Source: Lampris incognitus (Eukaryota > Chordata > Actinopteri > Lampriformes > Lampridae). Taken from it: a DNA stretch of 64,000 nucleotides. Below, one piece after another: positions 1 to 11,800 of this stretch. How positions within the stretch are numbered: position 1 is the stretch's first letter; each line of letters opens with the position of its first letter. The translations under genes and the position numbers were made by a program. The notes under the pieces were generated by a model, which had not been told where the DNA came from, made no database searches, and worked only from the letters and a program-made list of their open reading frames with translations. The stretch is from contig NC_079217.1 in the NCBI RefSeq assembly GCF_029633865.1, positions 60,356,993 through 60,420,992 on the forward strand, given 5' to 3'.

Positions 1-165
1 CATATTTTAGTGGTAGTGCCTCTCGTTAAACTTCATATAACTTGTGAAACATAAAAACGAAGTTCAAGGTACACCAAAGTCCTGAAGTTGCAAAAGTTAA
101 AAAGCCTCAATTTGACACATAGCCGAGACCTGCACGTTTTTATTTTGGCCTCATATGTTGTAGGC

Positions 166-528
166 ATGGCGGCGCAGTGGTTAGCACAGTTGCCTCACAG
201 CAAGAAGGGCCTGGGTTCGAGCCCCGGGGTAGTCCAGCCTTGGGAGTTGTCCTGGGTCGTCCTCTGTGTGGAGTTTGCATGTTCTCCCCGTGTCTGTGTG
301 AGTTTCCCCTGGGGGCTCCGGTTTCCTCCCACAGTCCAAAGACATGTAGGTCAGGTGAATCGGCCGTACTACATTGTCCCTGGGTGTGAATGTGTGTGTC
401 GGTCCTGTGATGGCCTGGCGGCCTGTCCAGGGTGTCTCCCCGTCTGCTGCCCAATGACTGCTGGGATAGGCTCCAGCATCCCCACCACCCTGAGAGCAGG
501 ACAAGCAGTTCGGATAATGGACGGATGG
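166..528 (+). repeat. tRNA-derived SINE, family A, full-length copy
   Basis: A tRNA-like head (A-box-like gtggttagca, B-box-like ggttcgagcc) is followed by a conserved body and a short GGAT-type tail. It is flanked by a perfect 11-bp target-site duplication, atgttgtaggc, at 155-165 and 529-539, which fixes both ends. The open frames across it in both strands are by-products of the repeat and not genes. It lies upstream of the terminal exon at 673, in what should be the last intron of that gene. Confidence 0.85.
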
Positions 529-672
529 ATGTTGTAGGCGTATTGATCATAGGTCTACTCCTTTGTTAGCTGGTTGTTTTTACCGCTTTGTTTGGATTGC
601 TATTGCCTGAAACAGTCCACATGCTAGTCTTTCTAGAAACCCGTTCCATAAAAAAAATCTCTTTCCTGTTAG

Positions 673-1717
673 ATGTTTAGGTGCAGTTACTGAGAGAGCA
701 CGATCACTACGACAATGGGTGAGCTCAACTGATTCAACAGATGACAACTGGGAGGTCACCATGACAACCACGTATGACAGCGAGGAACACGACCATGTCA
801 ATTCAGTGATGGGCAACCTGATGGAGACAACGGTGTCATCGACGGCCTCATCTCCTCCCCCCACCAAGCCTAAAAGAAGCTTCCGACACAAGCAGGAGTT
901 GCAGCCAGAGACCGCCGAAGTCTACCTGGAGCGATGTGACCCCGCGGAGGAGGAAGAGGAGAGAGGGGCAGATAAGGAGAGAGAAACCAGCAGTGACAGT
1001 CTCTCTGGAGAGAATGGCAGCAGTGATGACCAACAGCTGTCCACAGGAACAGACAAGGAGAGAGAGGAGAACGAAGGAAGAACTGGACACAGCTGGGAGG
1101 AGAATGGAGGATTGAGAGAGGAGGAGGAGAAAGTGGAGGGGATGAAGGTGGCTGGCAAGGCCAGCCAGCAGGGGAGAGAGGAGAGAAAGGTGGAGGAGGT
1201 AGGGGAAGACAGTGTAGAGCGAGAGGTGGAGGAGGTAGGGAGGAGACGTGAGGCGGCGGAAGAGCCGGAGGGTGAAAGCAGATCTTCAGGAGAAGACAAC
1301 AGAAGCAGATCGTCTGCAGATGCAGGCGATGACGACGGGAGTGACGGAGGCGGCGGCAGCGAGGACAAACACGAGAGAGAAAACAGCATTACAGGAAGTG
1401 ACGAACAAGAAGAGGGGAGTTCTCCGAACTCCTCTTCAACACCGTGTCCAGCCCGGCGGAGCCGCGTGATCCGGCTTTACCAGTACGACGAGGACGGGCA
1501 GCGATACAGCCACCTGCCGAACCCGGCCCCGGACAAGTCAGCCCCCGCCCCCCGGCTAAAGCAGCGCTCCCTCTCCCTGACCCGCCTGAACGCCATCATT
1601 GCCGCCGCCTCGGCTGGGCCTCTGGACACCACCGGAAGAGAGGCGGAGGAGGAGAGAGACTCGCTGAGCTCCCCCACCTCACCATCGGGGGCAGCAGTCT
1701 TCCATTTGGAGATATAA
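673..1717 (+). CDS. Terminal coding exon of an unidentified gene, acidic and Ser-rich
   Basis: A splice acceptor (tttcctgttag, AG at 671-672) opens a 347-codon reading frame that runs to a stop at 1715-1717. The frame is entered one base into a split codon, so the start codon lies left of the window. The protein begins CLGAVTERARSLRQW, then has a Thr/Ser-rich segment, a basic patch (KPKRSFRHK), about 170 residues dominated by Glu, Asp, Ser and Arg, and a conserved-looking end with RVIRLYQYDEDGQRYSHLP and a Ser/Leu-rich RSLSLTRLNAIIAAAS. No enzyme fold is visible; it looks like a disordered C-terminal tail. It could belong to a Rho-GAP or another scaffold protein, but I do not recognise it. 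A gtgagc at 719 could act as a donor in an alternative transcript. The gene is tail to tail with DCUN1D5. Confidence 0.7.
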
Positions 1718-2336
1718 GTCATAAATATTTGGGGGGGGGGGGGGATCCTGAAGCAGACCAATCTGGAGTGTCAATCATGCAGTTTTTTGGTCCTCGAGGA
1801 GACGGGGTCTGGCCTCCCTCCCGTTGGGCCTCATTCACCAACAGTGCAAACCCACAAATCTGGGATTCATCCGTATTTTCCTGAACACCTGAATTTAATC
1901 TTGCTCTGCAAACAGATGTAGAGCTGCCTCAGACCACGCGCACACCAAAATGTCGTAGGAAATGTAAACTCACACCTTTGAATTGCATATTAAAACTGTA
2001 TTCGTTAAGAAAAGATTGTAGATTACAATATCTAAAACTGGTAATTTCGTCATAATTAAAATACTCAATTGTAAAAACTCCTTTTTCCTGTTGTCTGTAG
2101 GGGCCATGCTTCGCCCTTCTTCCAACAGCTTCACTGCTTCCTCCATGACAAACCTCGAGGCATACTTATTGGGCGGGGCAGTCATATGCAGCTTATGAGA
2201 CAACGCCCCCCCAGAGCAGGTACACTGAATTGCAGCCAACAGCACAATAACTAAATTCACCTGTACCTCAACAGGATTAACAGCGCACGTACACACAATT
2301 AATGCCAACAGCGTATAACCAAGACCGGTTCACCGG
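1718..2336. other. 3' flank without a recognised gene
   Basis: This holds the presumed 3' UTR of the upstream exon, including a run of G at about 1731-1744. It is otherwise AT-rich single-copy-looking sequence. No clear canonical polyadenylation signal directly after the stop was found. Confidence 0.4.
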
Positions 2337-2681
2337 GACGGCGGTCAGCGTGGTCACCCCACAGGAAGAAGGTCCTGGGTTCGAGCCCCAGGGTAGTCCA
2401 ACCTTGGGGGTCGTCCTCTGTGTGGAGTTTGCATGTTCTCCCCGTGTCTGCATGGGTTTCCTCTGGGTGCTCCGGTTTCCTCCCTCAGTCCAAAAACATG
2501 TAGGTCAGGTGACTCGGCCGTACTAAAATGCCCCAAGGTATGAATGTGTATGTGTGTGTGTTGGCCTGGCGGCCTGTGCAGGGTGTCTCCCCACCTGCCG
2601 CCCAGTGGCTGCTGGGATAGGCTCCAGCATCCCTGCGACCCTGAGAGCAGGATACACGGTTCGGATAACGGATGGATGGAT
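2337..2681 (+). repeat. SINE family A copy
   Basis: Same head, body and GGAT tail as the copy at 166, with some decay of the head. It is bounded by a perfect 9-bp duplication, gttcaccgg, at 2328-2336 and 2682-2690. Confidence 0.85.
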
Positions 2682-2893
2682 GTTCACCGGCAGTTTCCAG
2701 CAGTTTTTCAGTAGGACTTTTGGGGCTGTTATTGACATGAAAGTTCAACGAACTGTTCAGCTCCTTCGTGCAAATGGAAATATATTCCTGATCAAAATCC
2801 AACAAGTAGATCTTAATGACAGGGTGGTGAATTAAAAACACGGGCCGATGGTTTCCCAGAACACTCTGTGGTGCTGCAGAGTCTGCAGGAATC

Positions 2894-3256
2894 TTCCATC
2901 CATCCATGATCCAAACCGCTAATCCTACTCAGGGTCGCGGGGATGCTGGAGCCTATCCCAGCAGTCATTGGGCGGCACGTGGGGAGACATCCTAGACAAG
3001 CCGCCAGTCCATCACAGGACTGAGACACACACACACACACACATTCACACCTAGGGACAATTTAGTAAGGCCGATTCAGCTGACCTACATGTCTTTGGAC
3101 TGTGGGAGGAAACAGGAGCCCCCGGAGGAAACCCACGCAGCCACAGGGAGAACATGCAAACGCCACACAGAGGACGACCCCCAAGGTTGGACTACCCCGG
3201 GGCTCGAACCCAGGACCTCCTTGCTGTGAGGCAACTGCGCTAACCACCGTGCCGCC
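2894..3256 (-). repeat. SINE family A copy, inverted
   Basis: Reverse-oriented copy, beginning with CCAT repeats and ending with the complement of the tRNA-like head. A perfect 12-bp duplication, tctgcaggaatc, lies at 2882-2893 and 3257-3268. With the copy at 2337 it forms an inverted pair about 210 bp apart. Confidence 0.85.
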
Positions 3257-3549
3257 TCTGCAGGAATCAACCCGACCGTTTTAGCTTGTTAGACGTGACC
3301 TTAGTTACCCGCCTACTGACCCGGCTGTGGAAGTGTCTTGTGATGGTTTGGCCACTACAGATTTCAGTAGACGATTGAAACGTCCTTTCAACACTCGGTC
3401 ACATTTGAGCGAAGTCATACTGGTTTGATTTGGTTCATCACTGAGAAGTGTCTGTAATTTCAGTCAGCCAAAACAATGGTAGCAGACAAAAAGACCACTG
3501 CACTTGCTCTTCTGTTGACTGAATAAAGCAGAATTCTATTAGTGTAGAC

Positions 3550-3782
3550 CAGAGTTGCCCAACCCAGTCCTCAAGGACCCCCTATCCTGCAGATTTTCTT
3601 TGCAAGCCTGAATAGGTACCTGTTTGTAGTGATTCAACCAATCAGCAATGAATGATGTCAGATGTTGCACACCTTGCATAATTAAGTGCTGTGCGATGAT
3701 TGGTTGAGTACGTACACTATGCAGGGTTACAATGGAAATCTGCAGGCTAGGGGGTCCTTGAGGACTGGGTTGAGAAACACTG
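3550..3782. mobile_element. Short hAT-type MITE with 8-bp duplication
   Basis: A 233-bp non-coding element has long terminal inverted repeats: cagtcctcaaggacccc near the left end is mirrored near the right end as ggtccttgaggactg. The outermost right terminus, read inward, begins CAGTGTTTCTCAA, the type of end known from hAT/Charlie elements. A perfect 8-bp duplication, gtgtagac, sits at 3542-3549 and 3783-3790, the size expected for hAT insertion. Confidence 0.88.
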
Positions 3783-4054
3783 GTGTAGACTACATATGCA
3801 GCATATAGATACTTATGATCTGGGAGCCGACTGATGCGTTGCACTTCACCCCCCCCCCCACCCCCCACCACAAAGGTAACGTAATACTTACAACTGGCCC
3901 CTCCATGAAATTCAAAAGAATACACATTTTAACTCGCGGTACTGAGTTTCAGCAAAACCTGTGCAATTTAAAGCAGCTCAACCATCAGTTTTGATAAGTG
4001 TCATAATGACTAACACAGCTACTCTGTTTTTATTGCTGTTACCTTGTTAGCACA

Positions 4055-4431
4055 TCCCCCCCCCCCCATCGAATTTTGGCCAAATACCCCACTCTTCCAA
4101 GCCGTCCCGGTCGCTGCTCCACCCCCTCTGCCGATCCGGGGAGGGCTGCAGACTACCACTTGCCTCCTCCCATACATGTGGAGTCACCAGCCGCTTCTTT
4201 TCACCTGACGGTGAGGAGTTGCACCAGGGGGGACCTAGCATGTGCCCGACCGACCAGAGGAGGCGCTAGTGCAGCGACCAGGACACATCCCCACATCCGG
4301 CTTCCCACCCACAGACACAACCAATTGTGTCTGTAGGGACGCCCGACCGAGCCGGAGGCAACACGGGGATTTGAACCGGCGATCCCCGTGTTGGTAGGCA
4401 ACAGATTAGACCACCACGCTACCCGGACGCC
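4055..4431 (-). repeat. tRNA-derived SINE, family B
   Basis: Reverse-oriented copy of a second SINE family, whose head carries ccgggtagcg and a B-box-like ggttcaaatcc. A perfect 13-bp duplication, ccttgttagcaca, lies at 4042-4054 and 4432-4444. Confidence 0.85.
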
Positions 4432-4802
4432 CCTTGTTAGCACAGTTTTGTACAATGCCGGACAACGCCCTCCACTGCATGCTGATGGTCATGAAACAGA
4501 AGGCACTGGTGACTTGGTTTCCGAGACGCAGTGCTACCAGTAAGACCAGTAGGAGTAACTCTGAATAAGCCATGTCGTTCCTTGTTACTCATTTGAAAGG
4601 TAAATCTACACAGGTAGTGGGGAAGGCGGGGTTACTGCACGTTTCAAATACTGAAATGGGACGAAATGAAGGGACGACGCCCGAGCGTGACTACCGACCA
4701 ACACCCCGCAGCAAGAAACGGTTATTTGTGTTTACGTCCGATAAGGAAAAGTCAGCAAAAGTGGATCGTTTTGTTTTTTTTTCACAATTCAATTTCCAGT
4801 TC

Positions 4803-4808
4803 TTTATT
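4803..4808 (-). promoter_or_regulatory. Candidate distal polyadenylation signal of DCUN1D5
   Basis: AATAAA on the minus strand, about 440 nt past the DCUN1D5 stop codon. Use of this site would give a 3' UTR of ordinary length; the choice between it and the proximal signal at 5226 cannot be made from sequence alone. Confidence 0.4.
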
Positions 4809-5225
4809 ATTTTCCAAAAACTAAACTTATAAATTCAAGAGAAACAAATTAAAAACACCGTAAATTACTTTTGACAACTCTCTTCTTAAAATAAACTATG
4901 AACAAATGAAGTATGAAAAACTCCCTCCCTTCAGTTAATTTTGTTTAGTTTGGGAATTTCCTTTGCTGAAATTAACACTGTAAAAAAAAAAAAGAAAAGA
5001 AAAGAAAGAAAAGAAAGTCTCTTCGGTGAGGAAAAGGGCTCCGGCAAACCTGCTGAGGATTCACGGGGGCCGTTTCCGGAGGGTTGTGAGGGTTGTGTGT
5101 TAATGAAGTCCGTCAGGCGTGTGTATATGCACGTGTGTGTTTGTGTGTGCAGTCCGTCAAGGTGGGAACGGTAGCCCCCCCCCTTTTTAGAACAGTGGGA
5201 ACAAGTCCTCATGTGGTACTTTTAC

Positions 5226-5231
5226 TTTATT
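5226..5231 (-). promoter_or_regulatory. Candidate proximal polyadenylation signal of DCUN1D5
   Basis: AATAAA on the minus strand, only 12 bases after the stop codon at 5244-5246. It would produce an unusually short 3' UTR. Confidence 0.4.
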
Positions 5232-5243
5232 CTCCAGTCCCTC

Positions 5244-5335
5244 CTATTGGCTGGTTTTGCATCCTGGTTTTCCGTCCTCTGCTACGACGGAGCGAGATTT
5301 CTGCCATTCCACGAACTCGTCCAGCAGCACCGGCC
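5244..5335 (-). CDS. dcun1d5: DCUN1D5 coding exon 7 (last)
   Basis: Encodes the end of the split Trp codon, [11 protein letters not shown], then an unusual tail [18 protein letters not shown] and a TAG stop at 5246-5244. The acceptor is ctcag. The family usually ends shortly after the EFVEW motif. Confidence 0.93.
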
Positions 5336-8300
5336 CTGAGGAGACACACGCACACGTTACACAAAGCCACACCAGGACGTCCGAGCCGCATCATCAAACT
5401 TTACCGCCTTTTTTTCCTGTAAAGCAAATTAGAAGAGATTACTGGAGCAATTCAAAAAGTCAAACAGAAATATGAAAACAAGCAAAGCCCCATCAGAATA
5501 AAGCCCCATCAGAATAAAGCCCAATCAGAATACAGCCCCATCAGAATAAAGCCCCATCAGAATAAAGCCCCATCAGAATAAAGCCCCATCAGAATAAAGA
5601 CCCATCAGAATAAAGACTTATCAGAATAAAGCCCTATCAAAATAAAGACCTATCAGAATAGAGCCCTATCAGAATAAAGACCTATCAGAATAACAACCTA
5701 TCAGAATAAAGCCCTATCAGAATAAAGCCCCATCAGAATAGAGCCCTATCAGAATAAAGCCCCATCAGAATAACGACCTATCAGAATAAAGCCCCATCAG
5801 AATAAAGCCCTATCAGAATAAAGCCCCATCAGAATAAAGCCCCATCAGAATAAAGCCCTATCAGAATAAAGCCCTATCAGAATAACGACCTATCAGAATA
5901 CAGCCCTATCAGAATAAAGCCCCATCAGAATAAAGCTCTATCAGAATAAAGCCCTATCAGAATAAAGCTCTATCAGAATAACGACCTATCAGAATAAAGT
6001 CCTATCAGAATACAGCCCTATCAGAATAAAGGTCTGCATGTAGGGACTGATTTTGCAGCTGGAGGCGCTGCACTAAAAGCCTGCACATTTGTTTTACAAG
6101 AGCTCAAACGGAGTTTTAAAGCTACAATCCTGAGGACGGTGATTCACGGTGAACTTGCTGACATCTCAGGTGGTCGCGTTGACGTGTGACCGGTCCGAAT
6201 CTCAGAGACTGACGGAAAATGGACGAGAGATGTAAGTCCTACTGTGTCGGCATCTTCTCCACGAAGAGGGAAAAAACCCCCCCGACTGAACCTGAGTTTT
6301 ACTGCCTGCTGCTGTACCACCTGCTGGCAAAGGTCTTCCACCAGCTTGTCTGTGGCCTCTGATGTGGGGCAACACTGATTTTACAGGTCTTCTTTCTCCT
6401 CCAAAATGGTTTTATTGAATTTTTACCAAAAACGAACAGGGCTGGGCACATATACACATCCACAACACTACACATCAACGTACAGAACACGCAAAAACTA
6501 ACAAAACCCTGTGGCAGTGGTAACAGTGACGTAGTGAAACAGCCCTCACCTCCCACCCCCAATTATCTGGAATCATTCTAAGGCACAATGTCTAGGAGTA
6601 AAGAAGTAAATAACATAGCTATTAGCATGGAGTCAGGTAGTTTTTCACGTCAGGGGCCGTGTTAAAACGAGTATCGTGCTTATATTGTTTGGGTGTTATG
6701 AAGATATGTTAAAAAGGGTTCCCAGGTTTTATAAAAATTTCTCTGAGCTACTGACCGTGTTTATATCTACAGTTAAGTCGAGCTACGGTTATAGCTCCAT
6801 TAGGCCATGTAACTGTACTGTTGTCGTCCCAGTATAAAAGAACCGGGGGAGAATCGATTCATTGATGGAAGTATGTCCCACCCCAGTACGGTGGGTGGTG
6901 ATATGCCCCCTTTCAGCTGGTTGCTATTGGACCTTCTTCCGGCTAACCTGTTGCGTCACATACCAAACAAGCGACAAACAAGTTAGCAGGCCTGTAGTAG
7001 CAGGCCTGTTTGAGGCGCTTCCACCGAACACGGATTTGCTCGGGGGTTCTTTTAAAGCTCGCTTCGTCCAACTTTTCCGCCACTTTCTTCAACAGTTCAC
7101 CAATCCACTTCCATTCCATTGCCATCCATGTACCTGAGGATATTCAATTCCTTCAGCTGACACATCATAAATTTGTCTCCTCGTCTGTCCAGAAATGCAT
7201 GGTTCTCGCTCTAGCGCTCGCCTTGTTGATACTACGCTGTTCGACTTCCGGGTGAAAGATCACCGCGGGAACTACGGATCATGCGCAGAACGCCTAGGCC
7301 AGTTCGGGGCTGATTGAAGCGTATACATGCCAGAGTAAATCGATCCCCAACTGCATTATCTAGGTGTGCTAGTCCGACTTCGAGAAATTCGATTTAGTAC
7401 GATTTCAATTGGACTACCACGTTTACATGTATTTCAAAAGCCCAGTTTTAGTTGAACTAACACAATAAATTCACTTTTTCTAACACCATGTAAACGAACT
7501 GACTGACTGAGAATCGCAGCATCTCTAATTTGAGACAGGACATTATGTCTCGAAGCCACTGACTAAGCGCGGGCGGGGCAGCATCCTTCTATCTGAGCAA
7601 AATTGCGGGCCTGACTAAGAGCAAAGCAAAGGCCACCATGCGGCGCTCTGCAGATGTCAGATGAGAGTCATCTCCATCAGCAATGCCAAACAGAGCAATG
7701 AGAGGGTCTGGGTCTAGGTTTTGTTTTAAAATTTTAGATAGGGTACGAAAGATATCTTTCCAGAATTTTCGTAAGTGAGGGCACAGCCAGTACATGTGGA
7801 TCAAGGTAGCATCACTGTTTTTGCATTTGTCGCAAGTGGGGGAGATATCAGGGTAGACGCTAGATAATCTAACCTTGGACATGTGGGCCCTATGGACCAC
7901 CTTAAATTGCACTAGGCAGTGTCTTGCACAGAATGAAGATCTGTGTATTGATGTGGGGATGGAATCCCATTGGTCATCAGATATATGTCCCACATCGTGT
8001 TCCCAAGCCGTTTTAATCCTGTCCAGAGGTGGACAGGTCAGCATGGAGATGTTTAATTCTGTCCAGAAGTGGACATGTCAGCATGGAGATGTTTCTATGT
8101 AGTGCTGACAATGCACCCCAAGATAGTGGGTTAAAGGAAGGAAATGTGTCGGCCGGGTTAGTGTCAGGTTCTGCAGGGAAGCAAGGTAAGGTGGAGCACA
8201 CATAATGTCTGACCTATAAGTATCGAAAGAAATGTGTTTTGGGTTGATCCTGGAAAGTTGAGTCGTGTCGAGATGGAATGAAAAGATGATTAGAAGCAAT

Positions 8301-8767
8301 AGGGCTCAGGAGAGAAACGTCTCTGTAGCCAAAGGACTTCCTGAACTGGGCCCACACTTCCAAGGGTATGACACACAACTGGGTTGTCTATTGATTTCGT
8401 TAGGGAGTAGTTGAATGGCGAGCCAAGGAGTGCTGGAAGCGAAATATCCGGGCACGATCCCAACTCCAGAAATGTCCAATCTCGGATACCACGCGCTTTT
8501 CTTTCCCGTGGTTTACACTTTGAGCAATTCAATCCTATCTGTGTCAGATATGTGGAGAAAAAAAGCTGGAATCAGGTCAAATGACTGCGGTTGTGTAAAT
8601 GTAGCCTTACACACAATAACTTCCAGTTATTCCTCAAACTCATCGTTACTTGTACTATTCTGCATTTGGCTGCTTCGGTGAAGACACAAAACATCATGTG
8701 ACACATATTTTGCCCTCAATATAGTCCTACCTGACAGTGATCATTTGGATTTGCTAAACATAAACAA

Positions 8768-8801
<34 letters not shown>

Positions 8802-11800
8802 GCTACTTTCGGCTGCTCCCGGTAGGGGGCGCCACAGTGGATCATCTGTTTCCATCTCTTCCTGTCCTCTACATCTTCCTGTCACACCAGCCACCTGCAT
8901 GTGCTCCCTCACCACATCCATAAACCTCCTCTTTGGCCTTCCTGTTTTCCTCTCCCCTGGCAGCTCCGTAGTCAGCATCCTTCTCCCAATATACCCAGCA
9001 TCTCTCCTCCACACATGTCCAAGCCATCTCAATCTTGTTTACTGCCTTGTCTGTCCAACCCGACGTGAACATAAGCACTACTACGCATCAAAAAGCACAT
9101 TTGGTTGTGTGTAAACCTTTTGGATTGTAGCTTTAAGAAACACACTGCTTGTTTTAACTGTATTGAAGTCCTTTCTAGTGTCCCAAACTTCTACCAAGGT
9201 GGTGGCGCGGTGGAAGAAGCTACAGCAGGTCTATGCTAATGCTTTGTTGAGGGGCACTGTGGGTAAAATCAGCCTACAGGTTATAGAGTTGCACGTCCAC
9301 TCACAAGCACCGTCCTCATCGTAGTTGCTGAGGTCTGTGTTGATGGTCCTGCTGAACTCCAGCACGTTATACCACTGGTCCTTGTTCATCCCTTTGTATT
9401 TGGATTGCTGGGGGAGGAGGGAGGACAGGAAAGGGTTAGGAACAGGGTTGGGACATGACCCTTAATAGCTGATGAGTTGATCACCCAGTCATTGTGCTCC
9501 ATGGTAGTTTTTTTTTTTAAGTAAAGAAGTCAGTCACACTTTGTCTCCACCTTAAAAATGCAGCGTAAATGAAAAAAGATTTTGTGTTGCAGCTTATATG
9601 TTTTACTTTGTAAATGTTCTGTCAGCTCAAATATCCTCATAACTGCTAGCAGGGCCGGTTTGTCCATGTTAAACAAGGCAACTTATAACCTAATTCAACA
9701 GTTTTCCATAACCTCAATGATCTTCCCAGAGCACTAAAAAATATCAATTTTTATCTTTTTCCAGGCGTTTTCCATGACAAGAAAACCAGACCACAAACTT
9801 CCACATTTTCAAGGATGCACGGAAAATATATGGCTAACAGATTAAAAGACAGAGAGGGTGAGAAAGAGAGAGAGAGAGAGAGAGAGAGCGATACCTCCAG
9901 GAACTGGTGGAAGACTGGGAAAAGAGGCCATGTCCTTCCAAGCAGTAAAGCCAGCATGGATTTAGCTGTGTCCATGTCCAAACTCCTCTGGTCTTTATCC
10001 TGTTGAGGGAGGGAAATCTGTTCAACCACCACATTATCAGTGTCCCCACTCAGTCTCACCGGGTGAAAGACAAAGAACGGGGGCCCATCTGCACCCGACA
10101 TTTTGTCCAACTTGTACCCCGATCAAAACCGGATTTCTTTTATCTACATTGAATTTACAATGGTCATCAAAAATGTGTCTCCGGTAGTCTGATAAAAATC
10201 CAAACGCTGTCCAACATTTTTCTTAAGGACATTCTTGCTTGGAAAGCCACCTCCCTTCAAACTCGGCATACCCGAGACCACAGTGTCTCCAACCACCTTT
10301 GGGGTTGGTTTGAGCAGTCAGGTTAATTCATCTAGGGTACCTTCACACCTGGACATGTTGTATGAATGACCCCAATGGATCGCTATCCAGGCGTGCAGGG
10401 CCCCCGTCTTCACGTCAGGTGTTAAAGTGATCTTAAGGGTCTACAGAGGAAGCGACTGATCATTAAAAATGACATACTCACCCTGGCGAAGTCGAAGGCA
10501 TATCTGTAGATATTTTTAAAGAGTCCAGAGTCGTTGAGTTGAGAGCGCAGGTAATCCAGTTTACCCTGCAAACTCTCTGTGCAGTCACACCTGGAAGGAC
10601 CCAGTTTCAAAAAAATGTGAGTCGCAATTCAGCTTTGGTTTCTTTTTGGATGTCTTGATGCATGTTCAATACTCCAGGTAAGAACATCACAGAAGGTTGA
10701 ATCAGGTCATCTGGATATGTTTCATCACTCAACTAAGCGACATCCTCAGTCTCACCTGACTGCAGGTACCCCCACCCTTATAAACAATACAGTGGCATAA
10801 CAACTCAAACCAACGACCAGTTTCATATGCAAATATGGGCGTGACCTTTAACTAGCGTTTCAATGGCCATGAGTACTGTTCACAGAGGATTTGGGAATGT
10901 TTGCAATCACACCATTGTAAGATGGTGACAGATGTACTGCTGATGAACAGTGGAGATAGTCCGTATGAAATTACAAAACGACCCCACCCTTAGACCCTTA
11001 GGAACACCCTTAACACTGACCAAGTGTGTCTGCTCCTGAAACTGTATCCACGTACTTCACATACAGGGGGCAGTACTATAGGCAGAGGCATGGGTGTGCT
11101 ATGGGTTCCCCAGTCCCACCTGTAGTGGCCAACTTGTATATGGAGGAAGTGGAAAAGAGGCTCTGATGTCCTATCCAGGGACACCACCTAGTCACTGGTT
11201 CAGATTTGTGGATGACACCAGGGTTAAAATTAAATCTCAGGATGTAGCACATTTCAACCACCACATTAACTCTGTGGACAACCACACCATGTTCACCAGG
11301 GAGGAGGTGAAAAAAGACAGGTTAGCCTTCTTACACTGTGAAATTAGAATTGGTGATGGAGGACATTTGATTGTTGAGGTTTACTGTAAACCAACACATA
11401 CTGATCAGTACTTAAGGTTTGACTCTCATCATCCACTGGAGCACAAACTAGGAGGCCCTGGTTAAGTGTGGTTATCCTAACTGGGGGTTTGTCAAAGCCA
11501 GGAAGACGCTCAAACAGTGCACCAGCCAATCGAAGAAAGGAGAAGGACAACAGCTGCCTACGCATAAACCAGTGGTGATTCTGTATGTGGCGGTAGTGGC
11601 AGAACAGTTGAGACGCGTATTTGCCAAACACCCCATCTCAGTTGCTTTCAAACGCCAAAACATGCTGTGCCAGAAATTGGTCCACCCCAAGGATCAGGTC
11701 CCTCAGCACAAACAGAGCAATATAGTGTACGCTGTTAATTGACAGGAGGATTGCCGAGACTTGTACATTGGGGAAACTAAACAGACACTGGCCAAGAGGA

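Noticed and set aside
88-550. Long overlapping open frames on both strands
   Set aside because: They are translations of a SINE with a perfect target-site duplication; the same peptides recur at every copy of the family.
922-1389. 155-codon Ser/Leu-rich frame on the minus strand
   Set aside because: It is the antisense of the Glu/Arg-rich coding exon at 673-1717.
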